A stretch of DNA of 64,000 bases from Candida dubliniensis CD36 (Eukaryota; Ascomycota; Pichiomycetes; Serinales; Debaryomycetaceae). Below, one piece after another: positions 28,496 to 38,684 of this stretch (position 1 is its first letter; the number at the start of each line of letters is the position of its first letter). Both the position numbers and the translations under genes were made by a program. The notes beneath the pieces were generated by a model. That model searched no databases, was not told the DNA's origin, and was given only the letters and a program-made list of their open reading frames with translations. The stretch spans positions 248,001 through 312,000 of the forward strand of contig NC_012861.1 of NCBI RefSeq assembly GCF_000026945.1, written 5' to 3'.

Positions 28496-30640
28496 TTAAT
28501 CTACACTTTTATTGCTAGAATCTATCTCGTGTTGTCTCTTTTCGATTTCTTCAACCAACTCATCGATTTTCTTGCTGGCATGAGGAAATCTGGGATTGAT
28601 TAAAAATGGTCGCAAATCGAATCTATTGTCGTCAGGTGAATATTGTTCGGCGTGGTATGCTGGTGTCATAGTCGTCATTTTATGTCTATTGATTGCATAG
28701 AAAAACCAAAAACGTTTCACTTTTTCAGCAATCTGCTTGGCACTCAAATTGTAAGGAGGTTGAGACCATTCGTGATACAATTTTATAAACATTGCCAATG
28801 GGCCACACTTGTCAACTTTACGTAAAGTACCAAACCTCGATAACTCGTCATAAGTCATTCCCATATCAATCTCATCACTTTGAACGTAATCTTTGGTGAT
28901 TGGTTCTAATTCAGCAGTTGGTGTCACAGTTAAAAATTCGTGTAATATTGGTAAATCAAAATTTATCTCTGCCCAGGCAATAAACCTCTTTAAATCAGTT
29001 TTAGAAATGCCTCCAATTGGATTGATATCGGCAGATGAACAATCATATTTTGTCAAGTATCCACGTAAGCATTCATCAACATTAGCACTACCCAAAACAA
29101 GTAAACCAGGGACGTTTTTACCTCTTGTCCAGGGTAACAATTGGGCAAAAATATAACTCAAAACCATTCTCAATCTGGCCTGAATATTTTGTAAAGCCAA
29201 ATTTTCTGTATTTGATCCTCCAAATATCTTGAATATTGGTTTCTTCCCAGTAGCAACCTCAAAAAGGGAAACAACTGAAGTAACCAAGTTATCCATGTTC
29301 AAGTCAACGTGATATGAACCAATCTTTGAAGACAATTCCTTACTTCTTGATCTGGTTTCTTTAGATGAGTTTTCAGTGCCCATGAACGAAGTGTAAAAAA
29401 TACGCTGTGCAATATCTTGAGGGGTCTTTGGCACAAAATCATCGTCATGAGTAATTGCTTGAATATCCTTTAGTACTTGGTCATCATTGGGAACTGCCTC
29501 CACAATCAATCTGCACATCAGGTGAACAATTACTGCAGTGGCACAGGAATCTATACCTCCACTTAATGGTAAAAAATAACCACCACATTTGGATCTTCTT
29601 AAATAGTCCCATAACCAACATGCTGGCCCAAGAGCAATTTCTTCTTCAGGAGTGTGATACTTGATTGGTTGTGGCTTTGATGGGACGATCGAATGATCAA
29701 ATACATAATCACTTGGAGACAACTCCACATCTGTGTAGATAACCTTAAATTTTTCCAACTGATTAACCGCTTGCACACTAGCAGATTTTTGATTTCTATA
29801 AGCTCTAACATCATCCAAGTCTACTGTAGCACTAATAACTTCGACGTCTTTCAAAGAAAATTGTGAAGCCTGTGCCAACACATTACCATTTACAATAATA
29901 CTTGCACATCCATCATAATATAATCTGTCTCCATCACACCCTTTTTGATTGGCGTATAAATAGATACCACCACATTTCTTTGTTGCTTCGGTTATCAATT
30001 TCAATCGTGTATCCAATTTTCTTAACTCATGATGAGATCCACTCGAATTGGTGAATATTTCAACCCCATCTAAAGCCATGGTAATATGGGGTGATTCCGG
30101 TGTGAATAATTCCTCGCAAGTTTCACACCCTAGTCTGGTTTCTAAAGTCTGAACAATGCAATCACCAAATGGAACCCTAGGTTGACCAGTGATTTTACTA
30201 ATGAATTTTGGTAACTGATACTCTTCGTGGTATTTGGGTCTATTCCAGCCAGTGAAGTATCTCATTTCTCTATAATTTCCATCGTTGGCTAAATATATCT
30301 TAGGTCTTATCAATAAAATTTTTCCGTTGTATGAAATAATTCTACAATTATATTTGATGGATTTGTGGATAATTGGAATACCAATGTCCAACAAAATCCC
30401 ATGAGTTTCAGGGTTGGATAAAATCTCTCCGTAAACTTCCCAACTGTGACGATACAAATCATTCTCAGCAAAATGATCAAGGCATCCGTAACCACAGATT
30501 TCCAACTCCGGACCAACCCTCAATTTTGCACCTTGTCGTTTGGCCTCTTTGATGGATTCAAGAATTCTATCTCTGTTACCTTCAAAGTCTAAAGCCCATT
30601 GATTTAAATTACAAGTGGCAACAGTGATGTAATTACCCAT
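28496..30640 (-). CDS. QNS1: Glutamine-dependent NAD+ synthetase
   Basis: A 714-residue two-domain enzyme, the same length as S. cerevisiae Qns1. The N-terminal nitrilase-type glutaminase has the catalytic triad Glu45 (GPELEICGYGC), Lys114 (RPKIYLANDGNYRE) and Cys175 (GCETCEE). The C-terminal NAD synthase domain has the ATP pyrophosphatase loop LPLSGGIDS at about 357-365, and later VLGSANVDECLRGYLTKYDC and SSADINPIGGISK. It converts nicotinic acid adenine dinucleotide, ATP and glutamine to NAD+. All expected catalytic residues are intact. The start is the first ATG, whose MGNYITVATCNLNQWALDF context is well conserved. Confidence 0.98.
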   Translation of the reverse strand: MGNYITVATCNLNQWALDFEGNRDRILESIKEAKRQGAKLRVGPELEICGYGCLDHFAENDLYRHSWEVYGEILSNPETHGILLDIGIPIIHKSIKYNCRIISYNGKILLIRPKIYLANDGNYREMRYFTGWNRPKYHEEYQLPKFISKITGQPRVPFGDCIVQTLETRLGCETCEELFTPESPHITMALDGVEIFTNSSGSHHELRKLDTRLKLITEATKKCGGIYLYANQKGCDGDRLYYDGCASIIVNGNVLAQASQFSLKDVEVISATVDLDDVRAYRNQKSASVQAVNQLEKFKVIYTDVELSPSDYVFDHSIVPSKPQPIKYHTPEEEIALGPACWLWDYLRRSKCGGYFLPLSGGIDSCATAVIVHLMCRLIVEAVPNDDQVLKDIQAITHDDDFVPKTPQDIAQRIFYTSFMGTENSSKETRSRSKELSSKIGSYHVDLNMDNLVTSVVSLFEVATGKKPIFKIFGGSNTENLALQNIQARLRMVLSYIFAQLLPWTRGKNVPGLLVLGSANVDECLRGYLTKYDCSSADINPIGGISKTDLKRFIAWAEINFDLPILHEFLTVTPTAELEPITKDYVQSDEIDMGMTYDELSRFGTLRKVDKCGPLAMFIKLYHEWSQPPYNLSAKQIAEKVKRFWFFYAINRHKMTTMTPAYHAEQYSPDDNRFDLRPFLINPRFPHASKKIDELVEEIEKRQHEIDSSNKSVD

Positions 30641-31252
30641 TTGTCAAGTTGTATATATATAAGTTTTGTCTCTCTGTTTAGTAATTCAAGATGTTTAGTT
30701 GTGTTTTTTTCTTTTTTTTCTTTTGGATAAAGTTCTTCTGTTTTTGTTGGGCTGATGAAGAATTCGCTGGGGGAAAGGGGTGTCAGTCAAACCTATGCGT
30801 GATTCATTTTTTTTGCGGTACTAACATTCGTTGGGAAGGATTTTTTATTTTTTTTTGCCCTCCATCTTGATAGTAATAAGAAATAGATAGTGGCTGTTTG
30901 ATTGATGTATACATGATATAAAAAACGTATCACACATGATCAGGAGATTAAAGATTTACTTTATTTGATAATTGAATAGTTAGTCCGGAACTTACGACAG
31001 GGCCTACCGGCATCCCGATAAATATGGTTTCCCTTGAAATTACCATCGGCAAGTTCCTTTGCTCTCCAACGGAATCCCAACGGAACATTTTATTGTGATA
31101 AGAACCATATGCAGTCTTCAATGGATTTTTGTTATCAATAATGAACCACAGCATGACAAACTATAAATATCTAGGATGTCCTATCTTGAATAATGATTGG
31201 ATTTCCTTTTTCTTATTTTTAATTTTCAATTCAAACTTCATACCTAAATACA
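30641..31252. other. QNS1/XAN1 divergent promoter
   Basis: A 612-bp divergent region. The half near QNS1 is T-rich, and a plus-strand TACTAAC at 30819-30825 has no nearby acceptor. The half near the xanthine dioxygenase (about 30960-31110) is unusually complex and less AT-rich, with several CGG/CCG triplets. It contains an open minus-strand frame (30948-31154, 68 codons with an ATG) that I cannot assign and that is more likely regulatory sequence. A TATAAATA lies near 31163, about 90 bp before the XAN1 ATG. Confidence 0.55.
31066..31085. promoter_or_regulatory. Tandem CCAACGGAA direct repeat upstream of XAN1
   Basis: The 9-mer CCAACGGAA occurs at 31066-31074 and 31077-31085, repeat start to repeat start 11 bp, close to one helical turn. 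It lies about 170-190 bp before the ATG. CGG-containing direct repeats are the usual form of sites for Zn2Cys6 activators. The assignment to purine induction is inference. Confidence 0.4.
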
Positions 31253-32422
31253 ATGCACAAAGATTCTTTAGTTGTTACCCCATTAGCTGATGCTCCTTTT
31301 GGCTGCTCAATTGAGTTACCAAGCTATTGTCAAAACGACCCTTCACTTTTAAAAGATGACGATTTTACCAAACTTGATGATGCTGTTCAAAGACATTTTG
31401 TTGTTCTCATTCCTGATCAAGTGGACTTGTCTCCAAAATCTCAATACAATTTAACGAAGCGATTTGATCCAACAATCCCAGAACCAAAAGACATGAGTGG
31501 TGGTTATGGTCATGGTAAAGAGTTTAGACATGACCAGTCTGTTTTAAAGAAAGATGGTTGCTCAGTGAAATCTCAGCCACAAGTCCAAATTTTGGGTCAA
31601 GGAACTTTCTCCCCAGATGAGCCAGGTAATGAAAACGGTGAAACAATCAACTTGACTCATCCTACCCATACTACATTCCACCATACACCTTTGACTGAAG
31701 ATCAAATTAAAAACAAAAACCAAACTAGATTCTACAGATGGCATATTGATAGTGCCTTGTATGATTTGTCTCCTCCAAAAGTTACCACATTGTTAGGTAT
31801 CAGAATCCCACCTACAGAATACCAAAAGGTTGTTTATGAAGATGACGGAAGCGAATTGAAACTTGCAAGAGGCGCAACTTGCTTTTTCAGTGGGGCTCAA
31901 GCTTTCAAAAATTTGAGTGATGAAGATAAAGAATTTGCTCTAAACACCACTGTTGAGTATGCACCACATCCATATATATTCATATCTCCTGCTAAAGCCA
32001 CTTGGGATGGTTTGACGATGGTATCAGAAGGGAAAGAACGTGATTTTAAAGACTTGCCCGAATGGGAAGAATCCAAGGTGAAAAAGTTGCCAATGGTATG
32101 GACAAATCCTGTCACCAAGGAGCATCATTTGCAAGTGCATGGTTGTTGCTTATATAAATTGCACACCAAGCAAGCTGATGGATCTACAAAAACTTTAGAC
32201 TTGAAAGAGGCCAGAGAAAAAGCTCATAAGTTTTTGAGACCAGCAATTGCTCCTGAACAAATCTATGCCCACGCTTGGAAACAAGGTGATTTAGTTATTT
32301 TTGGAAATAGACAAGTTACCCATTCGGTTGTTTCTGAACTAGCGCATTTGGGAGAAGCTGGTAAAAGATTGATGCACCAATGTAATATTGCTAGTGGCAA
32401 GGATCCTATAACTGTTGTTTAG
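31253..32422 (+). CDS. XAN1: Alpha-ketoglutarate-dependent xanthine dioxygenase (XanA type)
   Basis: A 389-residue TauD/TfdA-fold Fe(II)/alpha-ketoglutarate dioxygenase. The first iron ligands are His164 and Asp166 in FYRWHIDSALYDLSPPKVTTLLG, a segment characteristic of fungal XanA xanthine hydroxylases. The distal iron His is near residue 357 (FGNRQVTHSV), and the Arg that binds the alpha-ketoglutarate carboxylate follows in GKRLMHQCN. XanA oxidises xanthine to uric acid with decarboxylation of alpha-ketoglutarate, replacing molybdenum xanthine dehydrogenase. The less similar alternative is a sulfonate dioxygenase (Jlp1); the long insertion between residues 70 and 150 favours XanA. It is divergent from QNS1. 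A 354-bp T-rich gap follows, with no gene. Confidence 0.85.
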   Translation: MHKDSLVVTPLADAPFGCSIELPSYCQNDPSLLKDDDFTKLDDAVQRHFVVLIPDQVDLSPKSQYNLTKRFDPTIPEPKDMSGGYGHGKEFRHDQSVLKKDGCSVKSQPQVQILGQGTFSPDEPGNENGETINLTHPTHTTFHHTPLTEDQIKNKNQTRFYRWHIDSALYDLSPPKVTTLLGIRIPPTEYQKVVYEDDGSELKLARGATCFFSGAQAFKNLSDEDKEFALNTTVEYAPHPYIFISPAKATWDGLTMVSEGKERDFKDLPEWEESKVKKLPMVWTNPVTKEHHLQVHGCCLYKLHTKQADGSTKTLDLKEAREKAHKFLRPAIAPEQIYAHAWKQGDLVIFGNRQVTHSVVSELAHLGEAGKRLMHQCNIASGKDPITVV

Positions 32423-32776
32423 TTAGTTTAAGTTTGTGTTAATACAAAGTTTTATGTTATTGTTATTTTAAAGCAACTTGTAGACTTTGGATTGTTGGTA
32501 TTTGTGGAAAGAGCAAGCTTAAGAAAACTGGCAATAATAATAATGTCGTGTAAGGGTCTTTAAACGATTCGATCTACAAAGTTGAGTTTTGTCAATTGTC
32601 GTTCTCAGTGGTACTTTTTTCGTACAAAACAAATTTGTTGATTCTCCACCAGAAATATTTTTTTTGGGGATTATAATATTAATCTTTAAATTTTATTCTC
32701 TTTATCTTTTCCTATTTCTTTAGAGCAACTTTTAATTTTTTTTTTTTTCTATTTTTCAACATTACACCCAAAAGCA

Positions 32777-35116
32777 ATGCAATACGTTGGCAAAGTAGGA
32801 GGTTATGTTTATAATCAATGGAATTCATTGAACCCAGCCACTTTATCTGGAGCAATTGATATTATAGTTATAGAGCACCCTGACGGGACATTGCACACAT
32901 CTCCTTGGCATATTCGATTCGGTAAATTCCAAATAATCAAACCATCTCAAAAAAAGATTGATTTATATGTTAATGACATCAAGACTAATTTGCCGATGAA
33001 ATTAGGTGATGGAGGCGAGGCCCATTTTGTTTTTGAGGTTGATGACAAGAACCATGCCTTATCACACAGTGTGTTGACTTCACCGATTATCTCACCGGTA
33101 TCGTCACCAGGATCTTCACCGGCCAGCACAGCTGCTGAACCACCGGACGATTTGGATTTAAATGAAAATACCAATGTCGAAGAGAGAATCAAATTGAGTG
33201 ACATTCCTAGTCCAAGATCAAAGAGTCCTACACCATCTTTGAAAACCAAAATAGCATTTGAAAACGCAAAAAAAATCACACAGAAATTAAATATACCTAC
33301 CAAGTTTGACTTGAACGGTGACATGGTTATTGATTTGGATGGATATAAGCCTAATTCACAAAAGAACATTGAAAACTCGGATGAATTGTTCCAAAAGATT
33401 TTTTTTGAAGAAATTGAAGGTGAATATCCCCAAGGAGAAAAAATCAAGGCTTGGGAACAGTTTATAACTAGAGACGAAAATGGCCACTACAGAATATCTA
33501 ATACAGGTGAATTTGATAGTGGTGAAACAGAAGATGAGTCGACTGCCCCAACTACTCTCACTACAGCGACAACAACTTCGCTAAACGCATTTTCTACAGA
33601 ATCGTCTGACTCCGATAAGACGTACTTTAAAACACTCAGGTTGACGTCTGATCAATTGTCGAAAATGAATTTGCATTATGGGGAAAATTCACTTAAATTC
33701 AAAGCCAGTGATGGGAATTCCCAAGTAACTGCAAATCTTTATCTCTGGAAATCGACGACGCCAATAGTTATATCCGATATAGATGGTACCATTACAAAGT
33801 CAGATGCTTTAGGACATGTATTGAACTTGATTGGTCGTGACTGGACCCACCCTGGAGTCGCTAGCTTGTTCCAAGAAATTCGTCAGAATGGGTACAATAT
33901 TGTGTATTTAACAGCTAGGTCTGTTGGTCAGGCTGACACAACAAGACAGTATTTGCAGGGCGTTAATCAAGATGGAATCAAATTACCTCCTGGTCCCGTC
34001 ATATTAAGTCCAGATAGAACCTTTGCAGCTTTGCGCCGTGAGGTGGTGTTGAAGAAGCCTGAAGTGTTCAAAATGGCATGTCTTTCTGATATAAAGAACT
34101 TGTATTTTGAACCAATTGAAGGAAACGACGACGATGAGCACACTCCATTCTATGCTGGATTTGGTAATAGGATCACTGATGCTATTAGTTACAGATCTGT
34201 GCATATACCCCTGCATCGTATTTTCACAATAAACCCCAATGGTGAAGTTCATATGGAATTATTGGAATTGGCTGGTTACAAGTCGTCGTATTTACATATT
34301 GGTGAGTTGGTTGATCAATTTTTCCCACCCATTAGACAAGTGAGTTCGATTTCATCGTATTGGAATAATGCTCAGTGGAATGAGTATATGCAAAATCATC
34401 GTACTCCATCTCCACTTGGATCTCCAAGATCGCCCGGGTCACCAAGAAGTGTTATGGAAGAGTTTAAAACTGATGAGAAATTTAATGATGTCAATTATTG
34501 GCGTGAGCCTTTAGATCTCGATAATTTGTCTGATAGTGAAGATGATGTACAAGGTTTAAAGCAGGCAGTTGCTGAAAAGAATGATATTCCGTTGAAGAAA
34601 AACGAGAAATTGAGTCATGGAATGATTTTAAATCAGGACAAGGAGCATAATAATAATCCAGAATTACTTGAAAAATCAAGGGACAGGGCATCTACTATTG
34701 AAAGACCAACCTCGGGTTCTTCATTTACATCCCCGTTGAAAAGTTTTATGATGTTTGGTAAGAAAAAGGATAATAGGAAAGATGATGATTCTGAGTATAA
34801 TAGTGAAAAGGTGGCAGATGGCGAGTTTACTGAAGAGGATGTCGAGGTTGATGATATTGATGTTGACGAGGAAGATGATGATGATTATACTGATGATGAC
34901 TACGAAGAAGATGATTACGATGAAGATGAAGATGACGACTATGAAGAAGATGATGATGATGACGAGGAGGATGACGATTATGATGATTATGATGACGAAG
35001 AGATCGATGAAATTATAGTCCCTGACTCGCCGTTATTGGACATTGATGAAGACAGTAAGTCTGAAAATAACTCAAAAGAATTAAGACCAGAAGATGTTGA
35101 CAAATTGCGTATATAG
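32777..35116 (+). CDS. PAH1: Phosphatidate phosphatase (lipin)
   Basis: A 779-residue lipin that makes diacylglycerol from phosphatidate and controls triacylglycerol synthesis and nuclear-membrane growth. The N-LIP domain starts at residue 1 (MQYVGKVGGYVYNQWNSLNPATLSGAIDI). The catalytic C-LIP/HAD domain has DxDxT at residues 334-338 (SDIDGTITKSD). A WREPLDLDN motif near residue 574 matches the conserved tryptophan element of yeast Pah1. Between are S/P-rich stretches with many SP/TP sites (for example SPVSSPGSSP) expected for CDK-type phosphorylation. The C-terminus is a long Asp/Glu tail (bases about 34840-35020), the region used in yeast for recruitment by Nem1-Spo7. The yeast protein is 862 aa. 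Confidence 0.96.
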   Translation: MQYVGKVGGYVYNQWNSLNPATLSGAIDIIVIEHPDGTLHTSPWHIRFGKFQIIKPSQKKIDLYVNDIKTNLPMKLGDGGEAHFVFEVDDKNHALSHSVLTSPIISPVSSPGSSPASTAAEPPDDLDLNENTNVEERIKLSDIPSPRSKSPTPSLKTKIAFENAKKITQKLNIPTKFDLNGDMVIDLDGYKPNSQKNIENSDELFQKIFFEEIEGEYPQGEKIKAWEQFITRDENGHYRISNTGEFDSGETEDESTAPTTLTTATTTSLNAFSTESSDSDKTYFKTLRLTSDQLSKMNLHYGENSLKFKASDGNSQVTANLYLWKSTTPIVISDIDGTITKSDALGHVLNLIGRDWTHPGVASLFQEIRQNGYNIVYLTARSVGQADTTRQYLQGVNQDGIKLPPGPVILSPDRTFAALRREVVLKKPEVFKMACLSDIKNLYFEPIEGNDDDEHTPFYAGFGNRITDAISYRSVHIPLHRIFTINPNGEVHMELLELAGYKSSYLHIGELVDQFFPPIRQVSSISSYWNNAQWNEYMQNHRTPSPLGSPRSPGSPRSVMEEFKTDEKFNDVNYWREPLDLDNLSDSEDDVQGLKQAVAEKNDIPLKKNEKLSHGMILNQDKEHNNNPELLEKSRDRASTIERPTSGSSFTSPLKSFMMFGKKKDNRKDDDSEYNSEKVADGEFTEEDVEVDDIDVDEEDDDDYTDDDYEEDDYDEDEDDDYEEDDDDDEEDDDYDDYDDEEIDEIIVPDSPLLDIDEDSKSENNSKELRPEDVDKLRI

Positions 35117-35867
35117 AATAAAATGTGTTTATTTCTATAGAACAAAAAGGGGGTGTAAAATCCAGTTTCTAATGTTCACCAATCGAACAGCAACTAAAAC
35201 AATAATGTACTCTCTACATTGGTTGAATTATATTATGATTATTAATCTGTATGAATATGTGGACTGAGCGGGGTTGTTGTTCTTGACATTGCAAAGAACA
35301 GTGATTTACGAAATTGATAAGAGTACCACCTCCACAAGAGAAAAATCGGTGCGAGGGGGAAAGGAAGTATTGTATGTGTGTGACAGTTGTACGTACTGCA
35401 TATACTTTGTTGGTGTATATTTTCTGCCATTTTTATATTTTAATCACGATGTCATTCAATTATGCTACTGGAATAATAAAAAAAAAAAAGCCATACTACT
35501 ACTATTTTCAAACTTCAAATACTTCATTTGTTATTCATTTATTTACTATCATCGGCTGTTCTGCTTGGGGTTTGGATTTGTTTGATTTTTTTTTTTGCAT
35601 GATAGAAGACTAATTTGGCAAAGTGTCACTATTCTACTAAATCCATTCTTTTGTCACCTTGTTATTGTTCTTTTCCGTGTATTTTTTTTTCGTATTATAA
35701 TTTGAAATCCCTTGATAGATATAAGGCTCGATCTTGTGTCAGTTAAATAATTAAAATAGATATATTCTCATCAATCTTGCAAGTTGATAGATATTAGAAT
35801 TAAAGTGTTCATGAGTAGTAAGTGACAAAAGAAATTTGTTTATAACGGTAATTTATCTAATTCATAT
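35117..35867. other. Intergenic region, no gene seen
   Basis: A 751-bp gap between PAH1 and the mannosyltransferase, both on the plus strand. The overlapping open frames at 35274-35613 are low-complexity and show no family motif. A T9 run at 35681-35689 and other AT tracts are present. Nothing else is supported. Confidence 0.6.
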
Positions 35868-37703
35868 ATGGTTCAAAAGCAATACCGATTTGCCCCAAAA
35901 TCAATATTCACGTTTGCACTTCTATGCTTTGTTGCCATAGTTGTCGTATTATCTACATCATCCTTGGTACAGATTGAAGAATCGTTAGACCCAATTGAAG
36001 TATCAGATAAATTTAAAAAGCATGATAAAAAGATAGTCATTTTTCCAAATAATTTTGAATCGGATAGTCATAAATTGGCCAGCTTTTTCACAGAAGTATT
36101 TGGACAAAAACTTAATGAAGGCGATATAGTGTATAAAAATCGAGACACGTATGAGTTGCCACAGACTGTGTATAATTGGAACACCATTGATTTGTTTCGA
36201 TCCATCGGCGAAAAAGATAGTTTAAATTGTGAAAAAATACCTTTAAATTTCGAAACCAGCAAGATATATAATAAAAATGCAGATTTGTACAAGATACTTC
36301 GAGATTTTAAAGATGAAAATAGTTTTTATTATAAAGAAGTTTCAGTGTTTTTCCCAGATTTGGCGAAACAGTTACAAGAGCGTACAATCAAAAAGCATTG
36401 GTTTCAACTCATAGGCTCATCAGTTTGGCTTGAACTGTATGGTATTCATTTAATGATATCAAGAGTTATATATACCAAGACAGGTAACAAGGTACAACCA
36501 GTTATATCGTTGTCCTATGTTCAGGCATTTGATCGCAATTGGACAGAATTGCAAAATGTAACTTTAATTGTACCGGATGATAGTACCGGGAAATTTAAAA
36601 CGGTCACGTATCCATCGTTTATGCCAATTCCAGTGTACCATAACGTGAAGCAGCAACGTGGAAAGTTTTATGGAGTAGAGGATCCTAGAATAATACTTGT
36701 TAAAAACAAACAAGGATATGAGGAGCCGTTGATTGTATATAACTCATTCAATCGTAACTCATCAAATACTAATTACCTTGGAGAAATTAAAAACCTTGTT
36801 AAACTTGATACTTATAGATCAATTTTCATGGCTTGGATATGGAGAAGTCAAGTTGGGAAAAACAATGTAGGTCTGATGATACCAGGTACCGCAACCACAA
36901 ACGATATATATGTCAAAGTGAAAGAATTGAGATTGCCTGATAAAAAAAAGTCTAAAACAGAAAAAAACTGGACACCATTGGTGATTTATGAGGATCAGAA
37001 AATGCAAGGTTATGATTCACATATATATTTCATATATCTGTTTGAAGATTTGTCAATTTTAAAATGTTCTCTTTGGGATACGGAAAACTGTGTTTGGGAG
37101 TATCGAATGAATAATAAAAAGACAAAGATATCTGAGCTTCGTGGAGGAACTGAATTAATGAACGTCAACCAGATACTAGACAAACACAACTTTGACGGGT
37201 TAGAAATAGTTAAGGACCAATTCAAAGATAAAGAAGTCTGGATTGGGTTTGCTCGAGCAGCTTTAAGCAAATGTGGATGTGGAGTGAAAATGTATCGACC
37301 GAATTTCACAATGCTTGTCAGACAAAAAGGTAGCTTTCAGTTGTCTTTTGTGTCGTCTTATATGGATTTTGGTGTGCCAATATTGCCGTGGACTAAGGGT
37401 AAAGGATTGTGTAATGGCAAGAATTTATTAATACCCAATGGAATATCTAATTGGGTTTTGGCAGAGGGCGAAAATGGTAGTTTTCAAGATTATATGACTC
37501 TAAGTTTGTCGAGATCTGATTCCACAGTTGATATTATACACATCAAGGGAATACTAAAGTCAATACTATCTGAGTATTTATTGCATACAAGCAGAGACAT
37601 ACTTAATAATAATGCTATACACTGTGCTTTACTTGAATCTGAAAGCTATTGTAAGAGTTATGCTGAAAATTATAAAGCACATTTGAAACGATGGCAGAAT
37701 TGA
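35868..37703 (+). CDS. BMT5: Beta-1,2-mannosyltransferase (BMT family)
   Basis: A 611-residue type II membrane protein: a short basic cytosolic N-terminus, then one hydrophobic anchor at about residues 14-33 (IFTFALLCFVAIVVVLSTSS), then a large luminal domain. Features of the Candida/Pichia BMT (GT91) family are visible, including GVEDPRIILV, LIVYNSFNR, MQGYDSHIYF and the Cys cluster WIGFARAALSKCGCGVKMYRPNF. These enzymes add the beta-1,2-linked mannoses of Candida phosphopeptidomannan, phospholipomannan or mannoproteins in the Golgi. The family is absent from S. cerevisiae, which supports the Candida assignment of the window. C. albicans has nine BMT genes. I label it BMT5 from remembered gene neighbourhood, so the paralogue number is uncertain. 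Confidence 0.82.
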   Translation: MVQKQYRFAPKSIFTFALLCFVAIVVVLSTSSLVQIEESLDPIEVSDKFKKHDKKIVIFPNNFESDSHKLASFFTEVFGQKLNEGDIVYKNRDTYELPQTVYNWNTIDLFRSIGEKDSLNCEKIPLNFETSKIYNKNADLYKILRDFKDENSFYYKEVSVFFPDLAKQLQERTIKKHWFQLIGSSVWLELYGIHLMISRVIYTKTGNKVQPVISLSYVQAFDRNWTELQNVTLIVPDDSTGKFKTVTYPSFMPIPVYHNVKQQRGKFYGVEDPRIILVKNKQGYEEPLIVYNSFNRNSSNTNYLGEIKNLVKLDTYRSIFMAWIWRSQVGKNNVGLMIPGTATTNDIYVKVKELRLPDKKKSKTEKNWTPLVIYEDQKMQGYDSHIYFIYLFEDLSILKCSLWDTENCVWEYRMNNKKTKISELRGGTELMNVNQILDKHNFDGLEIVKDQFKDKEVWIGFARAALSKCGCGVKMYRPNFTMLVRQKGSFQLSFVSSYMDFGVPILPWTKGKGLCNGKNLLIPNGISNWVLAEGENGSFQDYMTLSLSRSDSTVDIIHIKGILKSILSEYLLHTSRDILNNNAIHCALLESESYCKSYAENYKAHLKRWQN

Positions 37704-37863
37704 AATTTAGTTTTAAGTTTTAAGTGATATAGTTCATTGTTATGATATACTAGTAAGACAAGTAAATTGGATTTTAATATAAAGAAAGAGTTTAATCTGA
37801 TTCACCCATAGATTGAATTTGTTGCAAAGTGTGGCTTTGCTCATAACCGCGATAAATTGTATA

Positions 37864-38463
37864 ATGCTTGAAACAAATAAACAAACAAGCAAAAAAGAAC
37901 ATTCAAATACACCTTATTTGTTCATGACACAACTATCATCTAATCAATTCATAAGAAATTTGACTATTCAGGATATTGATGATTGTATTATTCTAGAAAG
38001 TAAAGGTTTCCCACCAGAACAAAGATGTTCACCAGAAAATTGCCGATATCGACTCTCTGTTGCATCTAATATTTGTCTAGGATTGTTTGAGACAACACCA
38101 CTTGGTGATTCCAAATTGATCGGACATATATTGGCAACTAAAATTGCTACAGAAAGAATCACTGAAGCTGGAATGGGTAAAAGAATCCAAGGTGTTGAGA
38201 ATTCGGGTCATTTTGAAAACTCAAGAAACATTGGTATTCATTCAGTTGTAATTGATCCTGAATATAGAGGTGTGCATCTTGGACATATTTTCTTAACTAA
38301 GTATATTGAATATATTCGTCAGTTGAAATTAGCAGATAAAATATTGATTATTAATAAAGAATCTTTGATACCATTTTATCTGAAGGTGGGGTTTGAAAAT
38401 TTGGGACTTACTGATTGTCGGTTTGCTGGTTTAATTGATTATGATATGGTTTACAATTTGTAA
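37864..38463 (+). CDS. PAA1: GNAT N-acetyltransferase, AANAT/polyamine acetyltransferase-like
   Basis: A small GCN5-related acetyltransferase resembling arylalkylamine/polyamine N-acetyltransferases such as S. cerevisiae Paa1 (191 aa). Motif A is recognisable: IHSVVIDPEYRGVHLGHIF (the R-G-x-x-L-G acetyl-CoA loop), followed by LKLADKILIINKESLIPFYLKVGFENLG (motif B with the Y-x-K-x-G-F ending). The N-terminal FPPEQRCSPENCRYRLS fits the AANAT substrate side. The frame is open from 37813 but lacks an ATG there. Candidate starts are 37864 (199 aa) and 37924 (179 aa, MTQLSSNQFIRNL); the fold begins after the second, so the shorter form is possible. It lies 160 bp downstream of the BMT gene. Confidence 0.8.
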   Translation: MLETNKQTSKKEHSNTPYLFMTQLSSNQFIRNLTIQDIDDCIILESKGFPPEQRCSPENCRYRLSVASNICLGLFETTPLGDSKLIGHILATKIATERITEAGMGKRIQGVENSGHFENSRNIGIHSVVIDPEYRGVHLGHIFLTKYIEYIRQLKLADKILIINKESLIPFYLKVGFENLGLTDCRFAGLIDYDMVYNL

Positions 38464-38684
38464 AAAAAGCTTGTAGCGTTAAGAGAAGAGTGAATAAAGT
38501 TTAAGGTAGTATTGTTCTGGCGTTGTATTGTGATGTAGTGGTGGTCTTATCCAAGCGTTACTGTTCTTCCTCGTCGGTTATGATATAGAAAAACCAGAAA
38601 AAATAATACAAGCAAAAAAAAAAGTTAAAGAAACTAAGTTTATACTGATGTATTTCGTATTATTTTCTTTTGATATAGGAATCG

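Noticed and set aside
30819..30825. TACTAAC suggesting a 5'-UTR intron for XAN1
   Set aside because: It is more than 400 bp from the ATG with no well-placed acceptor or donor.
30948..31154. 68-codon minus-strand ORF between QNS1 and XAN1
   Set aside because: It has an ATG and coherent-looking residues, but part of it is just the CCAACGGAA promoter repeat read in antisense and no family is recognised. Kept only as a remark.
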